Source of the DNA: Microbacterium arborescens
GTDB lineage: Bacteria; Actinomycetota; Actinomycetes; Actinomycetales; Microbacteriaceae
Length of the DNA stretch: 64,000 nucleotides
Assembly (NCBI GenBank): GCA_003339645.1
Contig: QNUV01000021.1
Span: 682,001 to 746,000, forward strand
Reading direction: 5' to 3'
Position 1 is the first letter of the stretch, and every line of letters begins with the position of its first letter. The translations under genes were made by a program, and so were the position numbers. The notes under the pieces were generated by a model. It searched no databases, had not been told where the DNA came from, and saw only the letters and a list, made by a program, of their open reading frames with translations. Shown piece after piece: positions 1 to 8,842 of this stretch.

Positions 1-48
1 TCCGGGCACCGCTGAACAGCCCGTGACTCAGAAATGAGGGGGTCTCGC

Positions 49-225
49 ATGGGGCGTGGCCGTCAAAAGGCGAAGCACACCAAGATCGCGCGTGAGCTGA
101 AGTACGACACCTACAATGTCAACTTCTCCTCGCTCGAGAAGGAGCTCGCTCATTCCGACGACGATCAGTACGTCGACAAGTGGGCTGACCAGTACTCCGA
201 CGAGTACGAGGACGAGAAGGCCTGA
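49..225 (+). CDS. DUF3073 family small acidic protein
   Basis: A 58-residue protein beginning MGRGRQKAKHTKIARELKY, the basic N-terminus typical of the actinobacterial DUF3073 family, followed by a very acidic tail rich in Asp, Glu and Tyr. The function of the family is not known. An upstream in-frame ATG at 34 exists, but the AGGGGG at 37-42 is well spaced for the ATG at 49, so 49 is preferred. The gene ends 10 bp before the convergent MFS gene. In other actinobacteria this family lies near purM/purF, as it does here. Family call is confident; no role is inferred. Confidence 0.88.
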   Translation: MGRGRQKAKHTKIARELKYDTYNVNFSSLEKELAHSDDDQYVDKWADQYSDEYEDEKA

Positions 226-234
226 CCGGGCTCA

Positions 235-1458
235 TCACCATGCGCCGTGGCGCTGCTCCCACTCGTCCTCGATCGTGTGGGGACGCGTGACGACGATCCC
301 CGCGGGGATCGCAGCGAGCATCAGCACACCGACCATGATGAGCGGGGCCGTCCAGTCGCCCGTCGCTTCGTGCAGGAGCGCGAACGAGATGGGGAACACC
401 GCGGCCACGGCATAGCCGACGCTCTGCGCGAATCCGCTCAGAGCGACAGTGCCCTCGTGCGTCCTCGTCTTGCGCTGGATGAACACCAGCGCAGCCGGGA
501 ACAGCATCTGCGGCGTGCCCAGCAGCACGACCCACAGCACGACGGCTGATCCCGGCGCGATGAGCAGCCCCGCGACGGCGACGAGCCCGGCCGACGCCGC
601 GACGGCGTAGATCGGGCCGAGCCGCTGCCACCGCGTGATGACCAGGGGCACGAGGATCGACCACGGCAGCCCCATCGCACCGAACAGCGCGAGGAGCGAC
701 CCCGCGGCGGCGTGCGATACGCCCGCGAGGTCGACGAGGATGATCGGCAGCCACGCGAACGACGCGTAGACGCTGGATGCCGACACCGCGAAGGTGACCG
801 CGACGGCCCACGCCATCGGCAGGCGCACGAGCCGGCTGAGCACGTTCGGCGACGGAGTCGGGGCGATCACGGCATCCGCCGACGCCGCCGCGATGCGCGA
901 CCGGCGCAGCGTCACGAGCCAGGGGATCACCGCGAGCACGGCGAACACCGACCACAGCCCGAGGGAGAACCGCCAACCCGCCGTGTCGGCGATCGGCACC
1001 GCCACCAGCGGCGGCACGAAGGCCGCGACGGCGAGCATCGTCGAGTAGACCGCGGTCATCGTCCCGACCCGGTCGGGGAAGTACGTCTTGATCAGCGGCG
1101 GCAGCACGACGTTGCCGATGCTGATCGCGGCGAACAGCACGGTCGTGGCGATGAGCAGGATGCCGGCATCCGGCGCGAGCGCTCGACCCAGCAGGGCGGC
1201 CCCGGCGACGACCATCGCGGCGACCGCGAGGCGCTGTAGCCCGAACCGCCGCTCCAGGATCGGAGTGATGACGCCGAAGACCGCGAAGCACACCGGCGGC
1301 GCCGCGCCGATGAGGCCGGCCACCCACGACGGCACGCCGAGGTCCGCGTCGATCTCGGTGAGGATCGGCGACAGCGACGCGACGGCCGAACGCAGCGAGA
1401 AGGCGACGAGGATGACGCCGAGGAACGCGAGGACGCGTCCCCGCCAGAGCGAAGTCAC
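235..1458 (-). CDS. MFS transporter, CynX/NimT-like
   Basis: A 407-residue polytopic membrane protein with about 12 hydrophobic segments, consistent with the major facilitator superfamily. The N-terminal segment (FSLRSAVASLSPILTEI) and a basic loop (ERRFGLQRLAV) resemble the CynX/NimT (cyanate/2-nitroimidazole transporter) group. The substrate cannot be read from sequence. The start codon overlaps the 3' end of purF by 4 bp, so it is probably co-transcribed as the last gene of a purM-purF-MFS unit. Co-transcription with purine genes might hint at export of a purine-related compound, but that is only inference. Confidence 0.8.
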   Translation of the reverse strand: MTSLWRGRVLAFLGVILVAFSLRSAVASLSPILTEIDADLGVPSWVAGLIGAAPPVCFAVFGVITPILERRFGLQRLAVAAMVVAGAALLGRALAPDAGILLIATTVLFAAISIGNVVLPPLIKTYFPDRVGTMTAVYSTMLAVAAFVPPLVAVPIADTAGWRFSLGLWSVFAVLAVIPWLVTLRRSRIAAASADAVIAPTPSPNVLSRLVRLPMAWAVAVTFAVSASSVYASFAWLPIILVDLAGVSHAAAGSLLALFGAMGLPWSILVPLVITRWQRLGPIYAVAASAGLVAVAGLLIAPGSAVVLWVVLLGTPQMLFPAALVFIQRKTRTHEGTVALSGFAQSVGYAVAAVFPISFALLHEATGDWTAPLIMVGVLMLAAIPAGIVVTRPHTIEDEWEQRHGAW

Positions 1459-2915
1459 GACTGCTGGGTGCCCTCGACCCAGCTCAGATACTCCTCGCTG
1501 ACCGTTCCGGTGACGTAGCGCCCGTCGAAGCAGCTCATGTCGAGGTCGACGATGTCGGTGCCCTCGACGATCGCCGCTTTCAGGTCATCGATCTCCTGGT
1601 ACACGAGATAGTCGCAGCCGAGCTCCTCGGCGATCTCGGGGATGGTCCGGTCGTGGGCGATGAGCTCGTGACGCGAGGGCATGTTGATGCCATACACGTG
1701 CGGGTAGCGCACCGGCGGCGCGGCCGACGCGAACGTGACGCTCTTGGCACCGGCATCCCGGGCCATCTGGATGATCTCCTTCGACGTCGTGCCGCGCACG
1801 ATCGAGTCGTCGATGAGCAGGACGTTCTTGCCCTTGAACTCGCTCGACATCGCGTTGAGCTTCTGGCGCACGCTCTTCTTGCGCACGGCCTGGCCCGGCA
1901 TGATGAACGTCCGGCCGACGTAGCGGTTCTTGTAGAAGCCCTCGCGGTACTCGATGCCGAGCTTGCGCGCGACCTGCATCGCCGCCGGACGCGATGAGTC
2001 GGGGATCGGCATGACGACGTCGATCGCACCCTGAGGGGTGTACTTGGCGATCGTGTCGGCGAGACGCTCGCCCATGCGCAGGCGAGCCTCGTAGACCGAG
2101 ATGCCGTTCATGATCGAGTCGGGGCGGGCGAGGTAGACGTACTCGAACGAGCACGGCGCGAGCTGCGTCTGCTGCGCGCACTGACGCGTGTGCAGCGTGC
2201 CCTCGGCGTCGATGAACACCGCTTCGCCGGGCTCGACGTCGCGCACGACCTCGAAGCCGCCGTTCTCGAGCACGAGCGACTCCGATGCCACGGTCCACTC
2301 GTCGCGGCCGTTCTCGGCCCGGCGGGTGCCGAGGATGAGCGGACGGATGCCGAACGGATCGCGGAAGGCCAGCAGGCCGTGGCCGGCGATCAGGGCGATC
2401 GCGGCGTACGAGCCCTCGACACGCTCGTGAACGCGCTCGACAGCCTGGAAGACCTGGTCGGGGCCGAGGTCGAGGCCCGAGATGGTGGCCTGCAGCTCGT
2501 TGGCGAGCACGTTGACCAGAAGCTCGGTGTCGGAGCTGGTGTTGAGGTGGCGGCGATCCTTGCGGAACAGCTCGTCGGTCAGCTCGCGGGTGTTGGTCAG
2601 GTTGCCGTTGTGCACCAGCACGATGCCGTACGGCGCGTTGACGTAGAAGGGCTGCGCCTCTTCTTCGCTCGACGCGGTGCCCTTGGTGGCGTAGCGGACG
2701 TGGCCGAGCCCGATGTTGCCGAGCAGCGACCGCATGTCACGCGTGCGGACCGCCTCGCGCACCTGCCCGTTGGCCTTGAAGATGTGGAAGACGCCGCTGT
2801 TCTCAGCGGTCGCGATGCCCGTCGAGTCCTGGCCGCGGTGCTGCAGCAGCAGCAGGGCGTCGTAGATCTCCTGGTTCGCCGGGGACTGCCCGACGATTCC
2901 GACGATTCCGCACAT
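1455..2915 (-). CDS. purF: Amidophosphoribosyltransferase
   Basis: 486 residues. Catalyses the first committed step of purine synthesis, converting PRPP and glutamine to phosphoribosylamine. The N-terminus MCGIVGIVG places the glutaminase nucleophile at Cys2, with no propeptide. The phosphoribosyltransferase domain has the PRPP loop VLLIDDSIVRGTTSKEI near residue 370. The C-terminal region reads MSCFDGRY where Fe-S type PurF proteins such as the B. subtilis enzyme have a CxxC pair, so only one of those cysteines is present. It lies 6 bp downstream of purM with no clear Shine-Dalgarno of its own, suggesting translational coupling, and overlaps the following MFS gene by 4 bp. Confidence 0.96.
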   Translation of the reverse strand: MCGIVGIVGQSPANQEIYDALLLLQHRGQDSTGIATAENSGVFHIFKANGQVREAVRTRDMRSLLGNIGLGHVRYATKGTASSEEEAQPFYVNAPYGIVLVHNGNLTNTRELTDELFRKDRRHLNTSSDTELLVNVLANELQATISGLDLGPDQVFQAVERVHERVEGSYAAIALIAGHGLLAFRDPFGIRPLILGTRRAENGRDEWTVASESLVLENGGFEVVRDVEPGEAVFIDAEGTLHTRQCAQQTQLAPCSFEYVYLARPDSIMNGISVYEARLRMGERLADTIAKYTPQGAIDVVMPIPDSSRPAAMQVARKLGIEYREGFYKNRYVGRTFIMPGQAVRKKSVRQKLNAMSSEFKGKNVLLIDDSIVRGTTSKEIIQMARDAGAKSVTFASAAPPVRYPHVYGINMPSRHELIAHDRTIPEIAEELGCDYLVYQEIDDLKAAIVEGTDIVDLDMSCFDGRYVTGTVSEEYLSWVEGTQQS

Positions 2916-2921
2916 AGGGGG

Positions 2922-4040
2922 TCAGTTAACTCCTGCTTCGCGGTACCCGCCGACGAGGCGCACGGCCCCGCCGTCGACGCCCTTGGCGCCCTGCTCGTAG
3001 TCGCCCGCGGGACGCGGGCCCGTCGAGACGACACCGACCTGCCAGGTGTCGATGCCGTCCGCGCGAAGCGCCGCGATCGCGGCATCCGCTGCGGCCGGCG
3101 ACACGACGGCGAAGAAGCCGATGCCGAGGTTCCAGGTGCCCTCGGTGCGCTCGAGCTCGAGGCCCCCGAGGTCTGCGAGCACGCGGAAGACCGGCGACGG
3201 CGACCATGTCGCACGATCGACGTCGACCCAGGTGTCCTTCGGCAGGACGCGCGCGAGGTTCGCCGCGATACCGCCGCCCGTGACGTGGCTGAGGGAGTGG
3301 ATGCCGTCGCCGAGCTCGGCGATCAGGCGCAGCAGCGGCGAGGTGTAGAGGCGCGTGGGCTCGAGCAGCTGCTCACCCCAGGTGCGGCCGAAGTCCGCCG
3401 CCTGGTCGCCGTAGCCGATGCCCGCACCCGTGATGATGTGGCGGATCAGCGAGTAGCCGTTGGAATGCGGGCCGCTCGAAGCGAGCGCGAGCACGACGTC
3501 GCCGTGCCGCACCCGGTCGGCGCCCAGCACCTGCTCGGACTCCACGACACCCGTCGCCGCACCCGCGACGTCGTAGTCGTTCACGCCCAGAAGACCGGGG
3601 TGCTCGGCCGTCTCGCCGCCGACGAGCGCGGTGCCCGTCGCAGAGCAGCCGTCGGCGATGCCGCGGACGATGTCGGCGATGCGCTCGGGCACGACCTTGC
3701 CGCACGCGATGTAGTCGGTCATGAAGAGCGGCTTCGCGCCGACCACGACGATGTCGTCGACGACCATGCCGACCAGGTCCTGCCCGATCGTGTCGTGCTT
3801 GTCGATGGCCTGCGCGATCGCGACCTTCGTGCCGACGCCGTCGGTCGAGGTCGCCAGCAGCGGCTTCGTGTAGCCGAGCAGCGCGCTCGCATCGAAGAGG
3901 CCGGCGAAGCCGCCGACACCCCCGAGGACTTCGTCGCCGTGGGTTCGCCGGATCGCCGACTTCATCAGTTCGACGGCGAGGTCTCCCGCCGCGGTGTCGA
4001 CGCCGGCTTGGGTATAGGGATCAGTGGGACTCGAGGCCAC
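2922..4040 (-). CDS. purM: Phosphoribosylformylglycinamidine cyclo-ligase (AIR synthetase)
   Basis: 372 residues from the GTG at 4040. Converts FGAM to AIR with ATP in purine synthesis. The protein begins MASSPTDPYTQAGVDTAAGD and contains the typical PurM segments TDGVGTKVAIAQ, DDIVVVGAKPLFMTDY and VGGETAEHPG. A longer reading frame up to 4124 adds a low-complexity Arg/Pro/Ala stretch unlike PurM, so it was rejected. TACTCT at 4048-4053 lies 7 nt upstream of the GTG, the leaderless promoter pattern seen repeatedly in this window. purF follows after 6 bp. Confidence 0.95.
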   Translation of the reverse strand: MASSPTDPYTQAGVDTAAGDLAVELMKSAIRRTHGDEVLGGVGGFAGLFDASALLGYTKPLLATSTDGVGTKVAIAQAIDKHDTIGQDLVGMVVDDIVVVGAKPLFMTDYIACGKVVPERIADIVRGIADGCSATGTALVGGETAEHPGLLGVNDYDVAGAATGVVESEQVLGADRVRHGDVVLALASSGPHSNGYSLIRHIITGAGIGYGDQAADFGRTWGEQLLEPTRLYTSPLLRLIAELGDGIHSLSHVTGGGIAANLARVLPKDTWVDVDRATWSPSPVFRVLADLGGLELERTEGTWNLGIGFFAVVSPAAADAAIAALRADGIDTWQVGVVSTGPRPAGDYEQGAKGVDGGAVRLVGGYREAGVN

Positions 4041-4047
4041 GGCATCC

Positions 4048-4053
4048 AGAGTA
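4048..4053 (-). promoter_or_regulatory. Putative -10 element of leaderless purM
   Basis: TACTCT on the minus strand, 7 nt before the purM GTG and with no Shine-Dalgarno between them. This implies transcription starting at or next to the start codon. No convincing -35 is visible. Confidence 0.45.
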
Positions 4054-4133
4054 CCGGCCCGTGGAGCGGCCGAGCGCCGGGCGTGTCTCGGCGGCCCGAA
4101 TCGGTGGTGATTCCATCGCGACACGGACCGGGG

Positions 4134-4919
4134 TCAGATGCCCTGCCAGGCGGGCTTGTTCGCCCACGCGTGCCGGTAGTACGGCGTCTGGTTCAGGGCG
4201 CTTGCGGCGGCCTCGTCGACGACGACGGTGACATGCGGATGCAGCTGCACGGCCGAGCCGGGCGCCGAGGTGCTGACCGGGCCCTCGACGGCCGCGGCGA
4301 CGGCATCCGCCTTGGCTTCGCCGAACGCCAGCAGCACGAGGTGGCGGGCGCGCAGGATGGTGCCGATGCCCTGGGTGACGCAGTGCATCGGCACATCGTC
4401 GGGCGAGTCGAAGAAGCGGGCGTTGTCGGCCCGCGTCTCCTCGGTGAGCGTCTTGACCCGCGTCAGCGAGGCGAGCGAGCTGCCCGGCTCGTTGAAGCCG
4501 ATGTGCCCGGTGCGGCCGATGCCGAGGATCTGCAGGTCGACCCCACCGGCGGCGCGGATCGCGGCCTCGTACTGCTCGCCCGCGGTCTCGATTCCGTCGA
4601 GGTCGCCGTGCGGCACCTCGATGCGGGCCGGGTCGAACCCGACGGGCTCGACGACCTCGCGCTCGATGACGCTGCGGTAGCTCTCCGGGTGGCCGGCGGG
4701 CAGCCCGACGTACTCGTCGAGCGCGAAGCCGCGCACGCGCGACACGTCGATGTCCTCGCCGCGCACGCGCTCGGCGAGGTGCCGGTAGACCGCGAGTGGG
4801 GTCGACCCGGTCGCCAGTCCGAGCACGGCATCGGGGCGCCGCTGGATGAGGTCGACGATCGCGTCGCCGACGAGACGGCCCGCCTCCTGCTCGCTGGGGA
4901 CGATGACGACTTCGGCCAT
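4134..4919 (-). CDS. nagB: Glucosamine-6-phosphate deaminase
   Basis: 261 residues. Converts glucosamine-6-phosphate to fructose-6-phosphate and ammonia, the last step of amino-sugar catabolism. Visible motifs are the phosphate-binding LGLATGSTPLAVYRHL, DEYVGLPAGHPESY and the active-site GRTGHIGFNEPGSS. The residue two before the His is Thr, where the E. coli enzyme has Asp. The start at 4919 is preceded by AAGGAAGAG, giving a length normal for the family; the much longer upstream frame has no homology character. It sits 50 bp downstream of the ROK regulator and next to the divergent GlcNAc-type PTS. A nagA deacetylase is not in the window. Confidence 0.93.
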   Translation of the reverse strand: MAEVVIVPSEQEAGRLVGDAIVDLIQRRPDAVLGLATGSTPLAVYRHLAERVRGEDIDVSRVRGFALDEYVGLPAGHPESYRSVIEREVVEPVGFDPARIEVPHGDLDGIETAGEQYEAAIRAAGGVDLQILGIGRTGHIGFNEPGSSLASLTRVKTLTEETRADNARFFDSPDDVPMHCVTQGIGTILRARHLVLLAFGEAKADAVAAAVEGPVSTSAPGSAVQLHPHVTVVVDEAAASALNQTPYYRHAWANKPAWQGI

Positions 4920-4969
4920 GACTCTTCCTTCTTTCGGTTCGGTCGGGAGGGCGGATGCCGGGGCTCGCC

Positions 4970-6115
4970 TCAGGCGAGCCCGAGGGTCTCCGACAGCACG
5001 AGGGCTGCGGCTCCCCGCAGTCGGAGGTCGCCGTGGGTCTCGGCGAGGCGCACGGTCAGGTCGTCGAAGAGGATCGGCAGCACGCGAGCTGCGATGGCTT
5101 CGCTCGCGGCGTCGATGAGCGCCCCCTCGATCAGCTCGGCCGGTCCGCTCAGCACGACATCCGTCAGCCCGAGCGTCGCGACGAGCGGTGACAGCGCGAT
5201 GCCGAGGCACCGCCCCGCCTCGCGGCGAACGTGCAGAGCGGCCTCGGCGTCGGGCGCCGCTGCGAGCCGAGCCTCGAGCTTCGGCACCGACAGCCAGGCC
5301 TCGAGGCATCCGGTGCGGCCGCACGCGCAGACGGGCCCCTCGCCCTCCGTCACGACGACGTGGCCGATCTCGCCCGCGGCCCAGTTGCGTCCGTGGACGA
5401 CCGCGCCGTTCACGATCGCGGCGGCTCCGACGCCGGCGCCGATCCGGACGAGCAACAGGTCGTGGTCGACCTTGCCGAAGCTCAGCTCGCCCATGCCCGC
5501 GGCGTTGAGCCCGTTGGTGACCGAGACCGGCAGACCGGTGCGGTCGAACAGGATGCCGCGGAGCGCGACGTCGTGCCAGTCCAGATGCGACGACTCGCGG
5601 ACGACGCCCGCGCCGTCGACGACGCCCGGTGTCGAGACGCCGATCCCGAGGATCGGGGCCTCGGCCGTGCGGACCAGCCGGTCGATGAGGTCACCGAGCA
5701 CGGCGAGCGCCTCGGCGCCGGTCGACCCGCCGCGCTCGACGACCTCGCGCGCGATGGCGGTTCCCCCGAGGTCGACGACGGCGCCCTCGATCGTGTCGCC
5801 GCTCGAGATCGACACGGCGACCACGTTGCGCGACGACCTCGCCAGCGCGAGGGCCCGGGAGGGCGCGCCAGGCCCCGACCGGTGTCCGCGGCCGCTCTCG
5901 ACGACGAGCTGCTCGTCGACGAGCTCACCGACCAGATCGGAGATCGTCACGCGCGAGAGTCCGGTCGCACGCGCGATGTCGGCGCGCGACAGCCCTTCCT
6001 CGCGGTGGAGCGCCTGCAGGACGAGGCGACGGTTGTTGCTGCGCGCGTCCTCGGGACGGATGCGGCGGCCGCGCGCCCTCGGCGAAACAGCGCCTTCCGC
6101 TGACGTCGTAGTCAT
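4970..6115 (-). CDS. ROK family transcriptional regulator (NagC-like)
   Basis: 381 residues. The N-terminal winged helix-turn-helix (about residues 25-85, with RADIARATGLSRVTISDLV) is followed by a ROK sugar-kinase-like domain containing the zinc motif CACGRTGCLE. Proteins of this build are NagC/Mlc/XylR-type repressors that sense sugars or sugar phosphates. It is divergent from the PTS gene and upstream of nagB, so the likely role is control of N-acetylglucosamine uptake and breakdown. A GGGGA ribosome site precedes the ATG at 6115. The inverted repeat at 6136-6159 is a candidate operator. The effector is inferred, not shown. Confidence 0.87.
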   Translation of the reverse strand: MTTTSAEGAVSPRARGRRIRPEDARSNNRRLVLQALHREEGLSRADIARATGLSRVTISDLVGELVDEQLVVESGRGHRSGPGAPSRALALARSSRNVVAVSISSGDTIEGAVVDLGGTAIAREVVERGGSTGAEALAVLGDLIDRLVRTAEAPILGIGVSTPGVVDGAGVVRESSHLDWHDVALRGILFDRTGLPVSVTNGLNAAGMGELSFGKVDHDLLLVRIGAGVGAAAIVNGAVVHGRNWAAGEIGHVVVTEGEGPVCACGRTGCLEAWLSVPKLEARLAAAPDAEAALHVRREAGRCLGIALSPLVATLGLTDVVLSGPAELIEGALIDAASEAIAARVLPILFDDLTVRLAETHGDLRLRGAAALVLSETLGLA

Positions 6116-6135
6116 ACGTTCCCCGATCGAGTACA

Positions 6136-6159
6136 GTTCCCGAGAAATAATTCGGAAAC
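6136..6159. promoter_or_regulatory. Candidate ROK-regulator operator
   Basis: Inverted repeat GTTCCCGA-N8-TCGGAAAC (7 of 8 arm positions pair) in the 98-bp gap between the divergent ROK regulator and PTS genes. The spacer is AT-rich (GAAATAAT), as in NagC-type operators. Position and symmetry support an operator; binding is inferred. Confidence 0.55.
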
Positions 6160-6213
6160 GTTCTTAACCAATACTGCCAGAACCCCGTTCCCCCGCGCAC
6201 ATCGGAGTGACCC

Positions 6214-8136
6214 GTGAAATTCTTCCAACGACTCGGCCGGTCGATCATGCTGCCGGTCGCCGTGCTACCCGTCGCCGCCATCCTCGTCGGGATCAGCTAC
6301 TGGATCGCCTCTGCCGCAGGCCCCAACATCATCGCGACGTTCCTCGCCGCCGCAGGCGGTGCACTGATCGACAACATGGCCCTGCTGTTCGCGATCGGCA
6401 TCTCGATCGGCATGGCCAACAAGTCTGACGGGACCTCAGCGCTGGCCGGGCTCGTGTCGTGGCTCACGATCACGACCCTGCTGAGCCCCGCAACCGTCGC
6501 CGGCTTCCTCGGCATCGAGGATGTCGCCGAGGTCGACCCCGCCTTCGGCAAGGTGCAGAACGTCTTCATCGGCATCATCTGCGGCCTCATCGGCGCATGG
6601 GCCTACAACCGGTTCAAGGACGTCAGGCTACCGGACGCGCTGTCCTTCTTCTCGGGCAAGCGCTCCGTGGCGATCGTCACGGCCGGGATCTCGCTCGTCG
6701 TCGCCGCGGTGCTGTTCTTCGTCTGGCCCATCGTCTACGCGGGCCTGGTCATCTTCGGCGAGTGGATCTCGACCCTCGGCCCCGTCGGCGCAGGGCTCTA
6801 CGGCTTCTTCAACCGCCTCCTGATCCCACTCGGGCTGCACCACGCTCTGAACTCGGTCTTCTGGTTCGACGTCGCCGGCATCAACGACCTCAACAACTTC
6901 CTCGCCGGCTCCAACGGCGAAGGCGTCTTCGGGGTGACGGGTCAGTACATGACCGGTTTCTTCCCGATCATGATGTTCGGCCTGCCCGGCGCCGCCCTGG
7001 CGATGTACGTCACCGCCAAGACCAAGCGGAAGAAGATGGTGTCGGGCATCCTCCTCTCGGCCGCCGTCGCCTCGTTCTTCGTCGGCGTCACCGAACCGCT
7101 CGAGTTCACCTTCATGTTCCTCGCGCCGTGGCTGTACCTCGTCCACGCCGTCTTCACGGGCATCTCGGTCTTCATCGCCGCGCTGCTCCCGACCCGCATG
7201 GGCTTCGGTTTCTCGGCGGGCTTCATCGACCTGGTGCTCGGCTGGATGAACCCGCTGGCTCAGAACCCCTGGATGATCCCGATCATGGGCGTGTTCTGGT
7301 TCGCGGTCTACTTCGTGGTGTTCCGGTTCCTCATCCTGAAGTTCCGACTGAAGACGCCGGGCCGTGAAGACGACGACGAGCTCGCAGCCGACATCGGCCC
7401 GGCGATCAACCGCGACGCGGGCTACGGCCCCACCGCGGAGAAGATGATCGCGGGCCTCGGCGGCAAGGACAACATCGTTCAGCTCGACAACTGCGCCACC
7501 CGCCTGCGGCTCGAGGTCGCCGACACGTCGCGTGTCGACAGCGACGCGCTCAAGCGCGCCGGCGCGGCGGGCACCATGATCTCCGGGCCCAAGTCGGTGC
7601 AGGTGGTCTACGGGCTCAACGTGCAGTTCGTGAAGGACGCGATGGACGACGTGCTCGCGGGTCGCGAGGTCGAGCCGCCCGCGGCGTCCCCGGCACCGCA
7701 GGGTGCGGGCACGGTGACGACCACCGCCCCCGCGGTGGTGCGGCTGCGTCAGCCCATCGCCGGCACGGTCGTGCCGCTCGCGCAGGTTCCCGACCCGATG
7801 TTCTCGCAGGGGACGATGGGTCCCGGCCTCGCGATCGACCCGTCCGGAGACACGGTCGTCGCGCCCGCGGACGGCACCGTGACCACGGTATTCCCGACCG
7901 GTCACGCCGTGGGCATGACCCTCGACGACGGCACCGAGCTGCTGATCCACGTGGGCATCGACACCGTCGACCTCAAGGGCCGTGGGTTCCAGGCGCTCGT
8001 CCAGCAGGGTGAGGGCGTGCACGCGGGGCATCCGTTGCTCCGCATCGACACGGGCGTCATCCGCGGCGCGGGCTACTCCCCCATCACGCCGGTCATCGTG
8101 CTGAACAACGAACACGCGTCGATCGAGTTCGAGTGA
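6214..8136 (+). CDS. nagE: PTS N-acetylglucosamine/glucose-type IICBA permease
   Basis: 640 residues in the order IIC-IIB-IIA. The IIC membrane domain occupies about residues 1-390. The IIB domain (about 405-480) carries the phosphorylated cysteine in DNCATRLR (Cys427). The IIA domain (about 510-640) has the His pair in TGHAVGMTL (His564) and LLIHVGIDTV (His579). It imports and phosphorylates a hexose at the membrane using phosphate from HPr. The protein family covers both glucose and GlcNAc; the neighbouring nagB and ROK regulator favour GlcNAc. GTG start with CGGAG at 6203-6207. A strong hairpin follows at 8142-8178. Confidence 0.85.
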   Translation: MKFFQRLGRSIMLPVAVLPVAAILVGISYWIASAAGPNIIATFLAAAGGALIDNMALLFAIGISIGMANKSDGTSALAGLVSWLTITTLLSPATVAGFLGIEDVAEVDPAFGKVQNVFIGIICGLIGAWAYNRFKDVRLPDALSFFSGKRSVAIVTAGISLVVAAVLFFVWPIVYAGLVIFGEWISTLGPVGAGLYGFFNRLLIPLGLHHALNSVFWFDVAGINDLNNFLAGSNGEGVFGVTGQYMTGFFPIMMFGLPGAALAMYVTAKTKRKKMVSGILLSAAVASFFVGVTEPLEFTFMFLAPWLYLVHAVFTGISVFIAALLPTRMGFGFSAGFIDLVLGWMNPLAQNPWMIPIMGVFWFAVYFVVFRFLILKFRLKTPGREDDDELAADIGPAINRDAGYGPTAEKMIAGLGGKDNIVQLDNCATRLRLEVADTSRVDSDALKRAGAAGTMISGPKSVQVVYGLNVQFVKDAMDDVLAGREVEPPAASPAPQGAGTVTTTAPAVVRLRQPIAGTVVPLAQVPDPMFSQGTMGPGLAIDPSGDTVVAPADGTVTTVFPTGHAVGMTLDDGTELLIHVGIDTVDLKGRGFQALVQQGEGVHAGHPLLRIDTGVIRGAGYSPITPVIVLNNEHASIEFE

Positions 8137-8141
8137 CGCCT

Positions 8142-8178
8142 CGGCCGGTGCCGAGCGTCATCTCCTCGGCACCGGCCG
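8142..8178 (+). terminator. GC-rich terminator hairpin after the PTS gene
   Basis: Perfect 14-bp stem (CGGCCGGTGCCGAG and its complement) with a 9-nt loop, 5 bp after the PTS stop codon. There is no T-tract, which is usual for high-GC actinobacterial terminators. Confidence 0.7.
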
Positions 8179-8197
8179 CACCCCACCACCCCCGCTC

Positions 8198-8203
8198 TAA
8201 ACT
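8198..8203 (+). promoter_or_regulatory. Putative -10 of leaderless gene at 8210
   Basis: TAAACT exactly 6 nt before the ATG at 8210, with no Shine-Dalgarno in between. Confidence 0.45.
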
Positions 8204-8209
8204 GGCGCC

Positions 8210-8821
8210 ATGAGCGCGGCGAAGACTCCCGAGTGGGTGGTGCGGGAGGATGCCGCGCCCTCGGTCGTCGTCGCGCTGTACCTGCGCCAGGTGCTCGGCA
8301 TCCGCACTCCGGATGAGCTGCCCCACCTGCGTGGGATAGAGCCGACACCCGCCGAGCGCGACCCCGAGACGCAGGCGGAGCTCGAACGGCAGTGGCGCGC
8401 GTACTGGGAGATGACGGTCGAGCCGCTCGCGCATCCCTCCCCCGTGCCGCTCGATCTCGTCGACGGCTTCGACACTCTCGTCGCGTTGCCCACCGAGGGG
8501 TTCGAGCGGCTCGAGCGCGAGATCCGCCCGCACGCGGCCGAAGCGGTGGCTTTCGCGCGTGACGTGCACGCCCGGTACACCTCGCGCTCGTCGGGCGCCG
8601 GCGCCGTCGCCTACCGCGCGTATGCCGGGGCGCTCGCGCAGCACGAGCGCCGCATCGGGCGGCGGGCGCACTCGTTCGAGCTGAACGTGCAGGTGCTGCC
8701 GCTGAGTCAGCGCGGCGTGTGGTGGATCGGCGCGCTCACGATCGCCGTCACCGACGGACTGCGCAGCGACGTCGTGGCCTTCGACGCAGCGATCGCACCG
8801 ATCATCGCCGAGATCGCCTGA
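8210..8821 (+). CDS. Hypothetical protein, soluble, 203 aa
   Basis: I do not recognise a family. The protein is 203 residues, soluble and without a signal peptide or membrane segment. The N-terminal part includes VALYLRQVLGIRTPDELPHL and the C-terminal part NVQVLPLSQRGVWWIGALTIAV. Codon use is typical of the window, and the ATG is placed 6 nt after a -10-like TAAACT, so it is very likely a real gene read from a leaderless transcript. The small membrane protein gene at 8843-9166 converges on it with a 21-bp gap. No function is proposed. Confidence 0.75.
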   Translation: MSAAKTPEWVVREDAAPSVVVALYLRQVLGIRTPDELPHLRGIEPTPAERDPETQAELERQWRAYWEMTVEPLAHPSPVPLDLVDGFDTLVALPTEGFERLEREIRPHAAEAVAFARDVHARYTSRSSGAGAVAYRAYAGALAQHERRIGRRAHSFELNVQVLPLSQRGVWWIGALTIAVTDGLRSDVVAFDAAIAPIIAEIA

Positions 8822-8842
8822 CCCGCGAGAACCGGGCCCGCG

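Noticed and set aside
2190-6167. 1325-codon plus-strand open frame
   Set aside because: Antisense to purF, purM, nagB and the ROK gene, each with clear family motifs. The frame is low-complexity Arg/Asp/Ala/Val sequence caused by high GC at third positions.
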